This document shows, one piece after another, positions 1 through 5,853 of a stretch of DNA of 6,595 nucleotides. The stretch is taken from contig JALSTF010000247.1 in the NCBI GenBank assembly GCA_026983895.1, forward strand, positions 1 to 6,595, read 5' to 3'. Position 1 is the stretch's first letter. Each line of letters starts with the position of its first letter. The stretch comes from Sulfurovum sp. GTDB lineage: Bacteria > Campylobacterota > Campylobacteria > Campylobacterales > Sulfurovaceae. The notes below the pieces were generated by a model that saw only the letters and a program-made list of their open reading frames with translations, ran no database searches and was not told the origin of the DNA. The position numbers and the translations under genes were made by a program.

Positions 1-1
1 T

Positions 2-271
2 GGCATCTATGATGACAGTAACAATCAGATCGAAGTGATTGAGAACCATGAAACAGGCGGCCCGGCCATCTTCAATGAACTCAAAAAACGTGATGTAGAT
101 GTCGTGCTTACACCCCATGCAGGTCCAGGAGCAGTAAATGCCGCTGTTAAGTTCGGTATTAAACTTTACTATTGCGGTGAAGAGAGAAAGCTTCTTTTAG
201 AAGCGGTGAAAGAGTTTCAGGAAGGTAAATATCCTGAGATCACTGCTGAGAATTTCCAACAGTTTCATTAA
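2..271 (+). CDS. NifX/NifB-type (dinitrogenase Fe-Mo cofactor biosynthesis) domain protein, 5'-truncated
   Basis: The reading frame is open from the window's left edge to a TAA, leaving 89 C-terminal residues; the true start lies upstream. The visible part has the layout of the NifX/NifB C-terminal domain: a beta strand ending in VIENHETGG, a helix (PAIFNELKKR), the strand DVDVVLT, the glycine-rich turn HAGPGAVNAAVKFGIK, a strand (LYYCG) and a last helix (LLLEAVKEFQEGKYPEI). In this family the fold binds iron-sulfur or iron-molybdenum clusters; stand-alone copies also occur in bacteria without nitrogenase and mostly lack a defined role. The missing N-terminus prevents checking for cluster-binding Cys or His residues there. 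An internal GTG at position 35 is only a possible codon inside the frame, because the residues before it (GIYDDSNNQIE) also fit the family. thpR follows after 25 bp, so the two are probably cotranscribed. Confidence 0.75.
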   Translation, partial: GIYDDSNNQIEVIENHETGGPAIFNELKKRDVDVVLTPHAGPGAVNAAVKFGIKLYYCGEERKLLLEAVKEFQEGKYPEITAENFQQFH

Positions 272-296
272 GCGTTCAGCACGAAAAACTATTTTT

Positions 297-782
297 ATGC
301 GCCTCTTCATCGCCTCCCCTGTCAAACTTGACGACTATCAAAGTATTCAGAAGGATTTTGCCGGGATCATCGAGGGGAAATGGGTGGAAGAGGAGAACCT
401 GCATCTCACCTGGGTCTTTCTGGGAGAGGTCGATGATCCTGCCCCTGTGAGGGAAAAACTGCAAGAGATAACTCCTTTGGAATCGGAAGTGACAATAGAA
501 GGACTCGGATACTTTGGCAGACCACCGAGAGTATTTTTTGCCAAAGCACCATCAACACAACTCTATGACAAAGCCAGAGCATTCAAAGAAGCAGGTTTCG
601 ACCTCTACCGTTTCAAACCCCATATTACCCTCTGCCGCATCAAACATATTTATGATTACAGAGCCTACAAAGAAAAGATAAAAAGCTATAAAGAAAAAAA
701 ACTTGGGTTCGTCCTGCCCAAAATACATCTATACAAAAGTATTTTAACTTCACAAGGTGTAAGCTATACTCAGCTTTTATAA
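297..782 (+). CDS. thpR: RNA 2',3'-cyclic phosphodiesterase (ThpR, 2H phosphoesterase family)
   Basis: This 161-residue protein carries the two H-x-T signatures that define 2H phosphoesterases: HLT at residues 36-38 (in NLHLTWVFLGEV) and HIT at 109-111 (in FKPHITLCRIK). The two His/Thr pairs line the active site. The N-terminus MRLFIASPV and the C-terminus IHLYKSILTSQGVSYTQL also match the family, so both ends are intact. Family members open 2',3'-cyclic phosphates on RNA ends, and in vitro some ligate tRNA halves through 2'-5' bonds; the cellular substrate is usually unknown. It is somewhat shorter than many bacterial homologues (about 175-190 residues). The shortfall appears to lie between the two motifs, where residues 84-107 form only a compact helix-loop. 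No strong Shine-Dalgarno or -10 sequence lies in the 25 bp upstream, so translation probably depends on the preceding gene's transcript. Confidence 0.9.
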   Translation: MRLFIASPVKLDDYQSIQKDFAGIIEGKWVEEENLHLTWVFLGEVDDPAPVREKLQEITPLESEVTIEGLGYFGRPPRVFFAKAPSTQLYDKARAFKEAGFDLYRFKPHITLCRIKHIYDYRAYKEKIKSYKEKKLGFVLPKIHLYKSILTSQGVSYTQLL

Positions 783-873
783 GAATTATCACTATCATGC
801 TGATCATTCATCTTCTCTTTTGCGATATATGTTAGAGGCTAAGATTATTATAGTGTACTTTTAAAAATAACGG
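783..873. other. Convergent intergenic gap without a clear terminator
   Basis: This gap separates the 3' ends of thpR (plus) and the large lipoprotein gene (minus). A bidirectional terminator would be expected here. I see only weak pairing: TTAG-AGG-CTAA around 831-841, and CACTAT near 790 against ATAGTG near 851. Neither is a GC-rich stem followed by a T-run. Termination may be Rho-dependent or lie elsewhere. Confidence 0.5.
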
Positions 874-3630
874 CTACTGCTTCGCCTCTGCCATATAAGT
901 ATCTACTGTTCCATCATTATTGTCCCAATTGCTGTTGAAGATCACTTTGCTTCCATCCGGACTGGCGGCACCATAGGTTTCCGGGTAGTTGTCATGAATG
1001 TGCGACTGGGAGAAATTCTGGACTTTGTATTGCGGATCTGCATCCAGCTTCAGCGCAAACACCCTTCGGTAGTCCTCCTGATGGGTCGTGATGTAGCACC
1101 ATCCGGGCCTCTGGTAGTTTCTGCAGCTGACATGTCCGCCGCCCAGCGCACCTGGCAGCATGGCTTTGCCCAGGACATCAGGCTGATCCAGATAAAACAT
1201 ATGTACTGGCAGACCCGTTAAAAACTCTACCATCACCTCATTGCCCTGAGCATCATAGCCCATATCTCCATGACCACCTTCACTATAGGTTTGACCATTG
1301 TAATCATATTTTAAGATATGCTCATTACTGAAGTTCATATCATACACCCTCAGCCCTTTTTGATAATTATCCTTATCTACCTCATTGATGACAATATGAT
1401 TGCCTGAAGGAGAGACAGAGATCCAATCCATTTGTGATGGTACCCAATAGCCATCATCACGTTCTACCCATGTATTTTCGGGTAATACCTTGGGGGTATT
1501 CCATACCCTGGATCTGTTCTGTATGTCATAAAGCACTAGATAGATAGCCGTGTCATTGGGTTTTTTGACGGCAAAGAGTACATATCTATCCTGCAGATCG
1601 ATATTGCCCTCATACGGCCCCATGTGTACGACTTCATAATCCGAAAAGGACTCTAGCTCATCTGTACAACTGATACTGTTTTCATTTATCTTTCCCTTGA
1701 TAAACTTCTTAGAACTGTTGAGAACATAAAAAGTATCTGGTTCAGTTGTAGACCAACGGAAATAGTCACTGCTTCTGCTGCACAGTACCTGATAGGCTTC
1801 AGCATTGGTCTTGTTTTTAGTCAAATTGCTCTCTTGCAATGTGAGTGCATCATACAGTCTGTTACCGATTTTGAGTAATGTCATATCACTGTTCCATGAC
1901 TGCACCTTCGGATAGTTTGCAAGGGCGCTATCACTTTTATTGATACGGGTGATCATGGTATGAAACACGGGATCCTCCACACTCTCCCCTTTTGCAGGCC
2001 GTACCACGGCATCATCCACTGCCCTTGATGCGATCACAGCAGTATCGGGATAGACTGCCTCAAAGTTACAATAGCCTATATCATTAAGATGCAGCATCCC
2101 TCTTCGGGCATTGTACTGTGCCCCCTGACAGTCTCCTCCGTGGTACTGATCTTTCTTCTTGAGGGCATTTTTGATCGCATCGTAAGTCGTTTTATTTTCA
2201 GAGGGAATGGCACTATTCCCCTCTTGGCTCTCTTCAAACACATCATGCGTCAGGGCACCGATCAGCAGTCGTATATCATCTTTTGTATCGATATTCTCTC
2301 TGTCACCTGCGACATAGCCATGTTCATTTTCGGGTAATGTGAAAAATCTTCGCTGCGTCTGCTTCGCAAGGTTCCAAATGGTGAGTTTGATACGTGGATC
2401 GGTACCGGTACCTTCCCGTCCGTTCATCTGGATGAAACCCACTTCTCCCTTGAGCGCATGGAGGTCGGCCTGATCCATCCCAAAAGCAAACCATCCATCC
2501 AGAGAGAGCGTCAAGCTTCCCTCCGCGCCATAACCTTTGTCCTGCAAATACTTCATCATATAAAATGCCTGTCCGCCCCCTTGTGAATGGCCCATCACCG
2601 CGATCTTTTTCAATGTAAGCTGATGGTGCTCAATAGCAGTGTCGATGGCACTTTGTGCGATGCTGGCACCGTAAGATGAGTCGTAGCTTCCTCCCTGCTC
2701 TGTACCGATCACAAAATAGCCCTGGGATGCCATGAACTCCATGATACCGCGATAGTCATCAATTTTCGGATCTTCTCCGCCACCTTCTAGAAAAACAACC
2801 ACCGGCATATCCGGTGTAATGGCATCTTTGGGATAGTAGACAACATAGTGATCGTCACTGAGTCCCGCATCGGGGTAGCGCAATACCTCAAAGCTGCCAA
2901 AAGCTCCGAAATCTTTGGGTGCAGTCTCCACATTGACCGTTCTTGTAACAGTATTTGCTGCATTACCCGCTTGATCTGAAACATTGTATCGGACATAGTA
3001 TGTACCTTCCTTGGAGCTGTTCACATCAGAAGTTACGATTATCTTGTTTGTGATATCGCCATCTTTATTGTCAGTGGCAGTTGCACCGGCATCGGCGTAG
3101 CTGTCACCTACAGTGAGGATCACCGGATTTTCACCAAGGAGCCTAATGACTGGCTTGATCGTATCTGCGGGATTTGTCTTATTTGTGTCCCCTGTATCTG
3201 CTTCAGGAGGTGTTCCTACTATCCAGCCATCAGGTATATCACATGGTGTTGGAAAATCCTTCTCTTCTCCCGTTACCGGATTATAGGCATGCGTAATGAC
3301 CTGTGCACACTCAAGTCCCAGACTGTCAAAAAGTGCCTGTATCTCTGCACGGGTATCAACCTCCTCATACGACAGTTTTTTTACAGCTGCATTGATCCGG
3401 TCAAGGTTCTCTTCTGTAACCCCGATAACACCAGCCTCAATATAGTCCTGTACCGTAGGGGCGGGTCCTCCACTTTGTGCATATTCTGCAATATGCCGTA
3501 TGGCTTTCTCCTGGACCGTTAATGCTGCTGATACATTCTTTGTATCTGGAGATGTACCTCCATCACCACACGCTGTAAAAAACAAACTTGCTGTTATAAT
3601 GAGAAAAATTTTTATCATACTTTGTACCAT
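874..3630 (-). CDS. Multidomain lipoprotein: helical module, Ig-like domain, alpha/beta-hydrolase, C-terminal beta-propeller
   Basis: A 918-residue exported lipoprotein. The ATG at 3628-3630 is chosen because an AAGGAG Shine-Dalgarno (3637-3642) sits 6 nt upstream and the product opens with a lipoprotein signal peptide (MIKIFLIITASLFFTAC, Cys21). The frame is open 51 bp further, but that would put hydrophilic residues before the signal. Cys21 is followed by Gly, so outer-membrane sorting is possible. Domains: a helical module at 37-103 of a type repeated in large surface proteins (VQDYIEAGVIGV, then AEIQALFD); a DUF5011/HYR-like Ig domain at 157-234; an alpha/beta-hydrolase at 245-463 with GHSQGG (nucleophile Ser349), a probable oxyanion-hole loop LEGGGED (283-289), a probable acid in GTGTDPR (Asp411) and His437 in ENEHGYV. 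This order resembles the dienelactone hydrolase/PET-hydrolase/PHB-depolymerase group. Residues 557-915 show about seven propeller-like repeats, some with SPSGNHIVI or SPDGSKVIF. Eight non-lipid Cys could form disulfides. Esterase or depolymerase activity is inferred; the substrate is unknown. Confidence 0.85.
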   Translation of the reverse strand: MVQSMIKIFLIITASLFFTACGDGGTSPDTKNVSAALTVQEKAIRHIAEYAQSGGPAPTVQDYIEAGVIGVTEENLDRINAAVKKLSYEEVDTRAEIQALFDSLGLECAQVITHAYNPVTGEEKDFPTPCDIPDGWIVGTPPEADTGDTNKTNPADTIKPVIRLLGENPVILTVGDSYADAGATATDNKDGDITNKIIVTSDVNSSKEGTYYVRYNVSDQAGNAANTVTRTVNVETAPKDFGAFGSFEVLRYPDAGLSDDHYVVYYPKDAITPDMPVVVFLEGGGEDPKIDDYRGIMEFMASQGYFVIGTEQGGSYDSSYGASIAQSAIDTAIEHHQLTLKKIAVMGHSQGGGQAFYMMKYLQDKGYGAEGSLTLSLDGWFAFGMDQADLHALKGEVGFIQMNGREGTGTDPRIKLTIWNLAKQTQRRFFTLPENEHGYVAGDRENIDTKDDIRLLIGALTHDVFEESQEGNSAIPSENKTTYDAIKNALKKKDQYHGGDCQGAQYNARRGMLHLNDIGYCNFEAVYPDTAVIASRAVDDAVVRPAKGESVEDPVFHTMITRINKSDSALANYPKVQSWNSDMTLLKIGNRLYDALTLQESNLTKNKTNAEAYQVLCSRSSDYFRWSTTEPDTFYVLNSSKKFIKGKINENSISCTDELESFSDYEVVHMGPYEGNIDLQDRYVLFAVKKPNDTAIYLVLYDIQNRSRVWNTPKVLPENTWVERDDGYWVPSQMDWISVSPSGNHIVINEVDKDNYQKGLRVYDMNFSNEHILKYDYNGQTYSEGGHGDMGYDAQGNEVMVEFLTGLPVHMFYLDQPDVLGKAMLPGALGGGHVSCRNYQRPGWCYITTHQEDYRRVFALKLDADPQYKVQNFSQSHIHDNYPETYGAASPDGSKVIFNSNWDNNDGTVDTYMAEAKQ

Positions 3631-3636
3631 GTCACG

Positions 3637-3642
3637 CTCCTT
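3637..3642 (-). promoter_or_regulatory. Shine-Dalgarno AAGGAG that sets the lipoprotein start
   Basis: On the minus strand AAGGAG lies 6 nt before the ATG at 3628-3630. The longer open frame, starting at 3681, has no comparable site. This fixes the start that directly precedes the signal peptide. Confidence 0.8.
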
Positions 3643-3660
3643 TTGTATACATGTCACTCT

Positions 3661-3682
3661 ATTATATGATACATATATCATA
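3661..3682 (-). promoter_or_regulatory. -10 box (TATAAT) overlapping an 18-bp inverted repeat, upstream of the lipoprotein gene
   Basis: On the minus strand a perfect TATAAT occupies 3661-3666. A start site about 7 nt downstream would give a leader of about 24 nt. An inverted repeat with 7-bp perfect arms and a 4-nt spacer (TATGATA, then TATCATA) spans 3665-3682 and overlaps the upstream end of the -10 box. Its position is typical of an operator where a dimeric regulator would block polymerase. AT-rich inverted repeats also arise by chance, so the operator role is inferred. A second TATAAT at 3688-3693 is a weaker alternative. Confidence 0.5.
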
Positions 3683-3701
3683 CAAAAATTATATCAGCAC
3701 A

Positions 3702-4019
3702 TTACTTCTTTTCTATATTCTCAACGACATGGTCGATCTCACCTAAAAAATGCTCGATCTTCTTGCCGAACTCTTCTATGAAACTTTTTGTTTTTTTCAA
3801 GTCGATATTGATATGTTCATTGTCTACTTTGATCCCGACATTCTCTTCAAGGTCAAGTTTTCCCTCAGCAATATCTTTTTCGATCGTTTTCGCTTTTTCC
3901 TGCAGTGTATTCTGCAAAGTATTGAAAAAATCTTTTGTTTTTGTAATATCTATGTTGATATTGTCTTCACTGACATCCACACCGATCTTTTTGAGCATCT
4001 CTTCTTTTTCCTGTGGCAT
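3702..4019 (-). CDS. Hypothetical small charged protein with two tandem copies of one motif
   Basis: I do not recognise the family. The product is 105 residues, rich in Lys and Glu, with no signal peptide, membrane segment or Cys, so it is probably cytoplasmic. It contains two copies of one unit, offset by exactly 49 residues without gaps: residues 12-50 (IGVDVSEDNINIDITKTKDFF...) and 61-99 (VGIKVDNEHINIDLKKTKSFI...). About 10 of the first 21 positions are identical, including the core INID-x-x-KTK-x-F. Each unit looks like a short beta-type stretch followed by a long amphipathic helix. The ATG has an AAGGA Shine-Dalgarno (4025-4029) at 5-nt spacing, and an extended -10 box lies upstream, which supports a real gene. 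It sits 71 bp upstream of the lipoprotein gene on the same strand, but each has its own -10 candidate, so a shared role is not implied. Long plus-strand frames over this stretch are treated as shadows. Confidence 0.7.
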   Translation of the reverse strand: MPQEKEEMLKKIGVDVSEDNINIDITKTKDFFNTLQNTLQEKAKTIEKDIAEGKLDLEENVGIKVDNEHINIDLKKTKSFIEEFGKKIEHFLGEIDHVVENIEKK

Positions 4020-4048
4020 AATGATCCTTTTATAGTATTGATGAAATC

Positions 4049-4057
4049 ATTATAACA
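4049..4057 (-). promoter_or_regulatory. Extended -10 promoter element (TGTTATAAT) for the small repeat protein
   Basis: On the minus strand TGTTATAAT matches the extended -10 form TG-n-TATAAT. A transcript starting about 7 nt downstream would have a leader of about 23 nt before the ATG at 4017-4019. It lies in the 50-bp gap after the methyltransferase gene, so the small gene need not rely on read-through. No clear -35 is seen, only a T-rich stretch upstream. Confidence 0.55.
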
Positions 4058-4069
4058 AAAAGCAAAGCA

Positions 4070-4828
4070 TTATAAAAATGCAAGCAGTGATGCCGTCACA
4101 GCGACATTGAGAGATTCAACACCGCGCTGCATCGGGATAGAAATAGAAGTATCACAAAGTGATTCGATCTGAGGGCTGACACCATCACTTTCATTGCCCA
4201 GCACAAAGATCGTTTTTTCTCCATAGTTCTGGTCTTTATAACTCCTGGAGGCATGGGAAGAAAGTGTATAGAGATCCGCACCCTTCTGTTTAAAAAATTC
4301 CAGTGTTTTTTTCAGGCTGGATGTTTTAATGATAGGCATTTTGAACAAAGTGCCCGCAGAAGCTTTAATGACCAAAGGGGAGATCTGTGCGGCACCTTTG
4401 CTCGGAAGAATGATTGCATCGACAGTACCCGCCGCGCAGGAGCGGATGATCATACCAAGATTCTGAGGATTGGTTACTCCGTCGAGGGCAATAATGCGGT
4501 AACTGTCATTGGCGGCAATGAAGCTCCCTGCATCCCCATAGTGTTCCAGCACGATATCCAGTGCCACACCCTGGTCCTGCTTGGCATTTTTGGAAATGCG
4601 TGAAAGAGAGGTTTTGTCATGGTACTTGACCTCTATGCCCCTTTGGGAAGCGATCAGCTTCATCTTTTCAAGGACTTCAGCATCTTTGTTCGATTTGGAG
4701 AGATGCAGTTTGTGTATGGTGACAGCAGGATCTTCCAGTGCTTCCATGACAGCATTGCGTCCGTAAATGGTCAATACCTTGTCGAAGAAGGCTTTTTTGG
4801 CGAGGTATTCGGGGGAATCAGATTTCAC
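4070..4828 (-). CDS. rlmB: SpoU/TrmH-family RNA 2'-O-methyltransferase, RlmB-like
   Basis: A 252-residue SAM-dependent methyltransferase of the knotted SPOUT class. An N-terminal RNA-substrate-binding domain starts at YGRNAVMEAL (residues 22-31) and runs to about 95, including the QDQGVAL stretch matching the family's HQG-I/V region. All three catalytic motifs are present: LDGVTNPQNLGMIIRS at 115-130 (Asn120, Arg129), FVLGNESDGVSP at 208-219 (Glu213), and SIPMQRGVESLNVAVTASL at 230-248 (Ser239, Asn241). Motifs 2 and 3 form the trefoil knot that binds SAM. RlmB methylates a guanosine in the 23S rRNA peptidyl-transferase region; assignment to RlmB rather than another TrmH-like enzyme rests on the N-terminal domain and is less certain than the family call. 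Translation starts at GTG (4826-4828) with an AAGGA site 5 nt upstream (4834-4838); the overlapping ATG at 4828-4830 is out of frame and followed at once by TGA. The C-terminus ends right after the last helix, a little shorter than E. coli RlmB. Confidence 0.88.
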   Translation of the reverse strand: MKSDSPEYLAKKAFFDKVLTIYGRNAVMEALEDPAVTIHKLHLSKSNKDAEVLEKMKLIASQRGIEVKYHDKTSLSRISKNAKQDQGVALDIVLEHYGDAGSFIAANDSYRIIALDGVTNPQNLGMIIRSCAAGTVDAIILPSKGAAQISPLVIKASAGTLFKMPIIKTSSLKKTLEFFKQKGADLYTLSSHASRSYKDQNYGEKTIFVLGNESDGVSPQIESLCDTSISIPMQRGVESLNVAVTASLLAFL

Positions 4829-4856
4829 ATTGTTCCTTCGTATCGTTTTGTATTAG

Positions 4857-4862
4857 ATTGTA
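4857..4862 (-). promoter_or_regulatory. Possible -10 box (TACAAT) for the RlmB-like gene
   Basis: On the minus strand TACAAT sits where it would give a leader of about 22 nt before the GTG start, matching the spacing of the other promoters here. It lies only a few bases from the proximal REP hairpin, which would therefore fill the -35 region. It is the weakest promoter match of the group. Confidence 0.4.
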
Positions 4863-4867
4863 TTTTT

Positions 4868-4978
4868 TGTAGGTTTGGCACTGCCAAACGCCAAAGGGGA
4901 GATTCAAACTGCCGTCACGATATAAAACTGCCAATCAACAAAAGCTGAGATTTGACGTTGGGCAGTGCCCAACCTACA
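4868..4978. repeat. REPIN-like element: two inverted REP hairpins, each with a GTAG foot
   Basis: Two inverted copies of a short element bound this 111-bp stretch. The left copy (4869-4889) reads GTAG followed by the perfect 17-bp palindrome GTTTGGCA-C-TGCCAAAC. The right copy (4957-4977), read on the minus strand, is GTAG followed by GTTGGGCA-C-TGCCCAAC, also a perfect palindrome. Similarity between the copies continues past the hairpin (CGCCAAA against CGTCAAA), so about 28 nt match with three differences; two of these are one compensated base pair. A GTAG tetranucleotide at the foot of a GC-rich palindrome, and two inverted units forming a pair, are the known traits of REP elements and REPINs mobilised by RAYT (TnpA-REP, Y1-type) transposases. 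No transposase is in the window. The element fills most of the gap between fabI and the methyltransferase gene. Confidence 0.75.
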
Positions 4979-4999
4979 TGTCACAAAACAAGCATTCGC

Positions 5000-5827
5000 T
5001 TATTTGGACTCTCCGTTCCATGCAATATGCGGTTTGCCGTTCTCATCGAATTCGACTGCCGGCATACCCATAATATTGTATCCGCCGTCGACATAGTGGA
5101 TCTCTCCTGTCACCGCTGAAGAGAGGTCTGAAAGCAGGTACATACCGGAATTGCCTACTTCTGCAATGGTCACATTCTTTTTCAGCGGTGCATGCGCCGC
5201 ATTCCATTTGAGCATAAAGGAGAAATCTCCGATACCCGCTGCAGCCAGTGTCTTGATGGGTCCTGCACTGACAGCATTGACACGGATACCGTCACGCCCA
5301 AGATCTTCCGCAAGATATTTCACGGTCATTTCCAAAGCTGCTTTGGCAACCCCCATGAGATTATAGTTGGGAATATATTTTTCTCCGCCATAGTAGCTAA
5401 GTGTGAGAACCGATGATGTGTTTGAGAGGATCGGTTTGAGTTCCCGGGTGATCTCAATGAGCGAATAGACAGAAATATCCATCGCTACATCGAACGCCTC
5501 TTTGGAAATATCCATAAAACGGCCGCTTAGCCCTTCTTTAGGTGCAAAAGCGATGGAGTGCACGATGAAGTCGATCTGCCCGAAATCTTTCTCGAGAGCA
5601 TCCCTGAGCGCTTTGATCTCTTCGGGTCTGCTTACATCACAGGGGTAGAGTCTTGTACCGCAGCCCAGATCTTCCGCTATGGGAGCGAGTTTCTGCTCAA
5701 AACGTTCGTTGAGGAACGTGATGGCCATCTCCGCCCCCTGCTCCTGACACGCCTTTGCAATACCGTATGCGATCGATTTTTTGTTGGCGATACCCAAGAT
5801 AACACCTTTTTTGCCCTTCATGATCAT
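5000..5827 (-). CDS. fabI: Enoyl-[acyl-carrier-protein] reductase (NADH), FabI
   Basis: FabI performs the last reduction of each fatty-acid elongation cycle, turning trans-2-enoyl-ACP into acyl-ACP with NADH, in the cytoplasm. The 275-residue product is a short-chain dehydrogenase of FabI type. The divergent nucleotide-binding loop GIANKKSIAYG is at residues 12-22, with CDVS at 63-66 contacting the adenine. HSIAFAPKEGLSG (90-102) matches the conserved HSI-x-FAP segment. The catalytic region SYYGGEKYIPNYNLMGVAKA (144-163) holds Tyr145, Tyr155 and Lys162, the FabI Tyr-x6-Lys pair. NAVSAGPIKTLAAAGI (184-199) is the substrate-loop segment. Of two in-frame ATGs, the first (5825-5827) is preferred: GGAG at 5835-5838 is 7 nt from it but 13 nt from the second. 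The MIMKGKKG start also resembles Campylobacter FabI. The C-terminal tail past the last strand (about 258-275) is longer than in E. coli. It is the first minus-strand gene after a divergent promoter region. Confidence 0.96.
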   Translation of the reverse strand: MIMKGKKGVILGIANKKSIAYGIAKACQEQGAEMAITFLNERFEQKLAPIAEDLGCGTRLYPCDVSRPEEIKALRDALEKDFGQIDFIVHSIAFAPKEGLSGRFMDISKEAFDVAMDISVYSLIEITRELKPILSNTSSVLTLSYYGGEKYIPNYNLMGVAKAALEMTVKYLAEDLGRDGIRVNAVSAGPIKTLAAAGIGDFSFMLKWNAAHAPLKKNVTIAEVGNSGMYLLSDLSSAVTGEIHYVDGGYNIMGMPAVEFDENGKPHIAWNGESK

Positions 5828-5853
5828 TCTGCTGCTCCATAAAATAAATTCTC

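Noticed and set aside
783..873. Possible small RNA or terminator in the convergent gap
   Set aside because: Only 4- to 6-bp complementary stretches occur, with long loops and no T-run, and there is no promoter-like sequence paired with a terminator.
3631..3681. An earlier in-frame ATG (3679-3681) as the lipoprotein start
   Set aside because: It would put 17 hydrophilic residues before the signal peptide, has no ribosome site and lies inside the putative operator and promoter.
3500..3781. 93-codon plus-strand frame across the lipoprotein signal region and the intergenic gap
   Set aside because: It is antisense to two supported genes and their promoter, with no ribosome site or recognisable domain.
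3750..4055. Two plus-strand frames of 90-101 codons opposite the small repeat protein
   Set aside because: The products are runs of Phe, Ile, Ser and Leu produced by the complement of Lys/Glu codons. The minus-strand gene has a good ribosome site, an extended -10 box and an internal protein repeat.
4828..4830. ATG as the start of the RlmB-like gene
   Set aside because: This ATG is out of frame and is followed at once by TGA. The GTG at 4826-4828 is in frame with the YGRNAV domain and has the correctly spaced ribosome site.
4868..4978. REP hairpins as intrinsic terminators for fabI
   Set aside because: The stems are GC-rich, but neither is followed by a T-run on the minus strand; the right hairpin is followed by GTCAAATC and the left by CTACAAAAAA.
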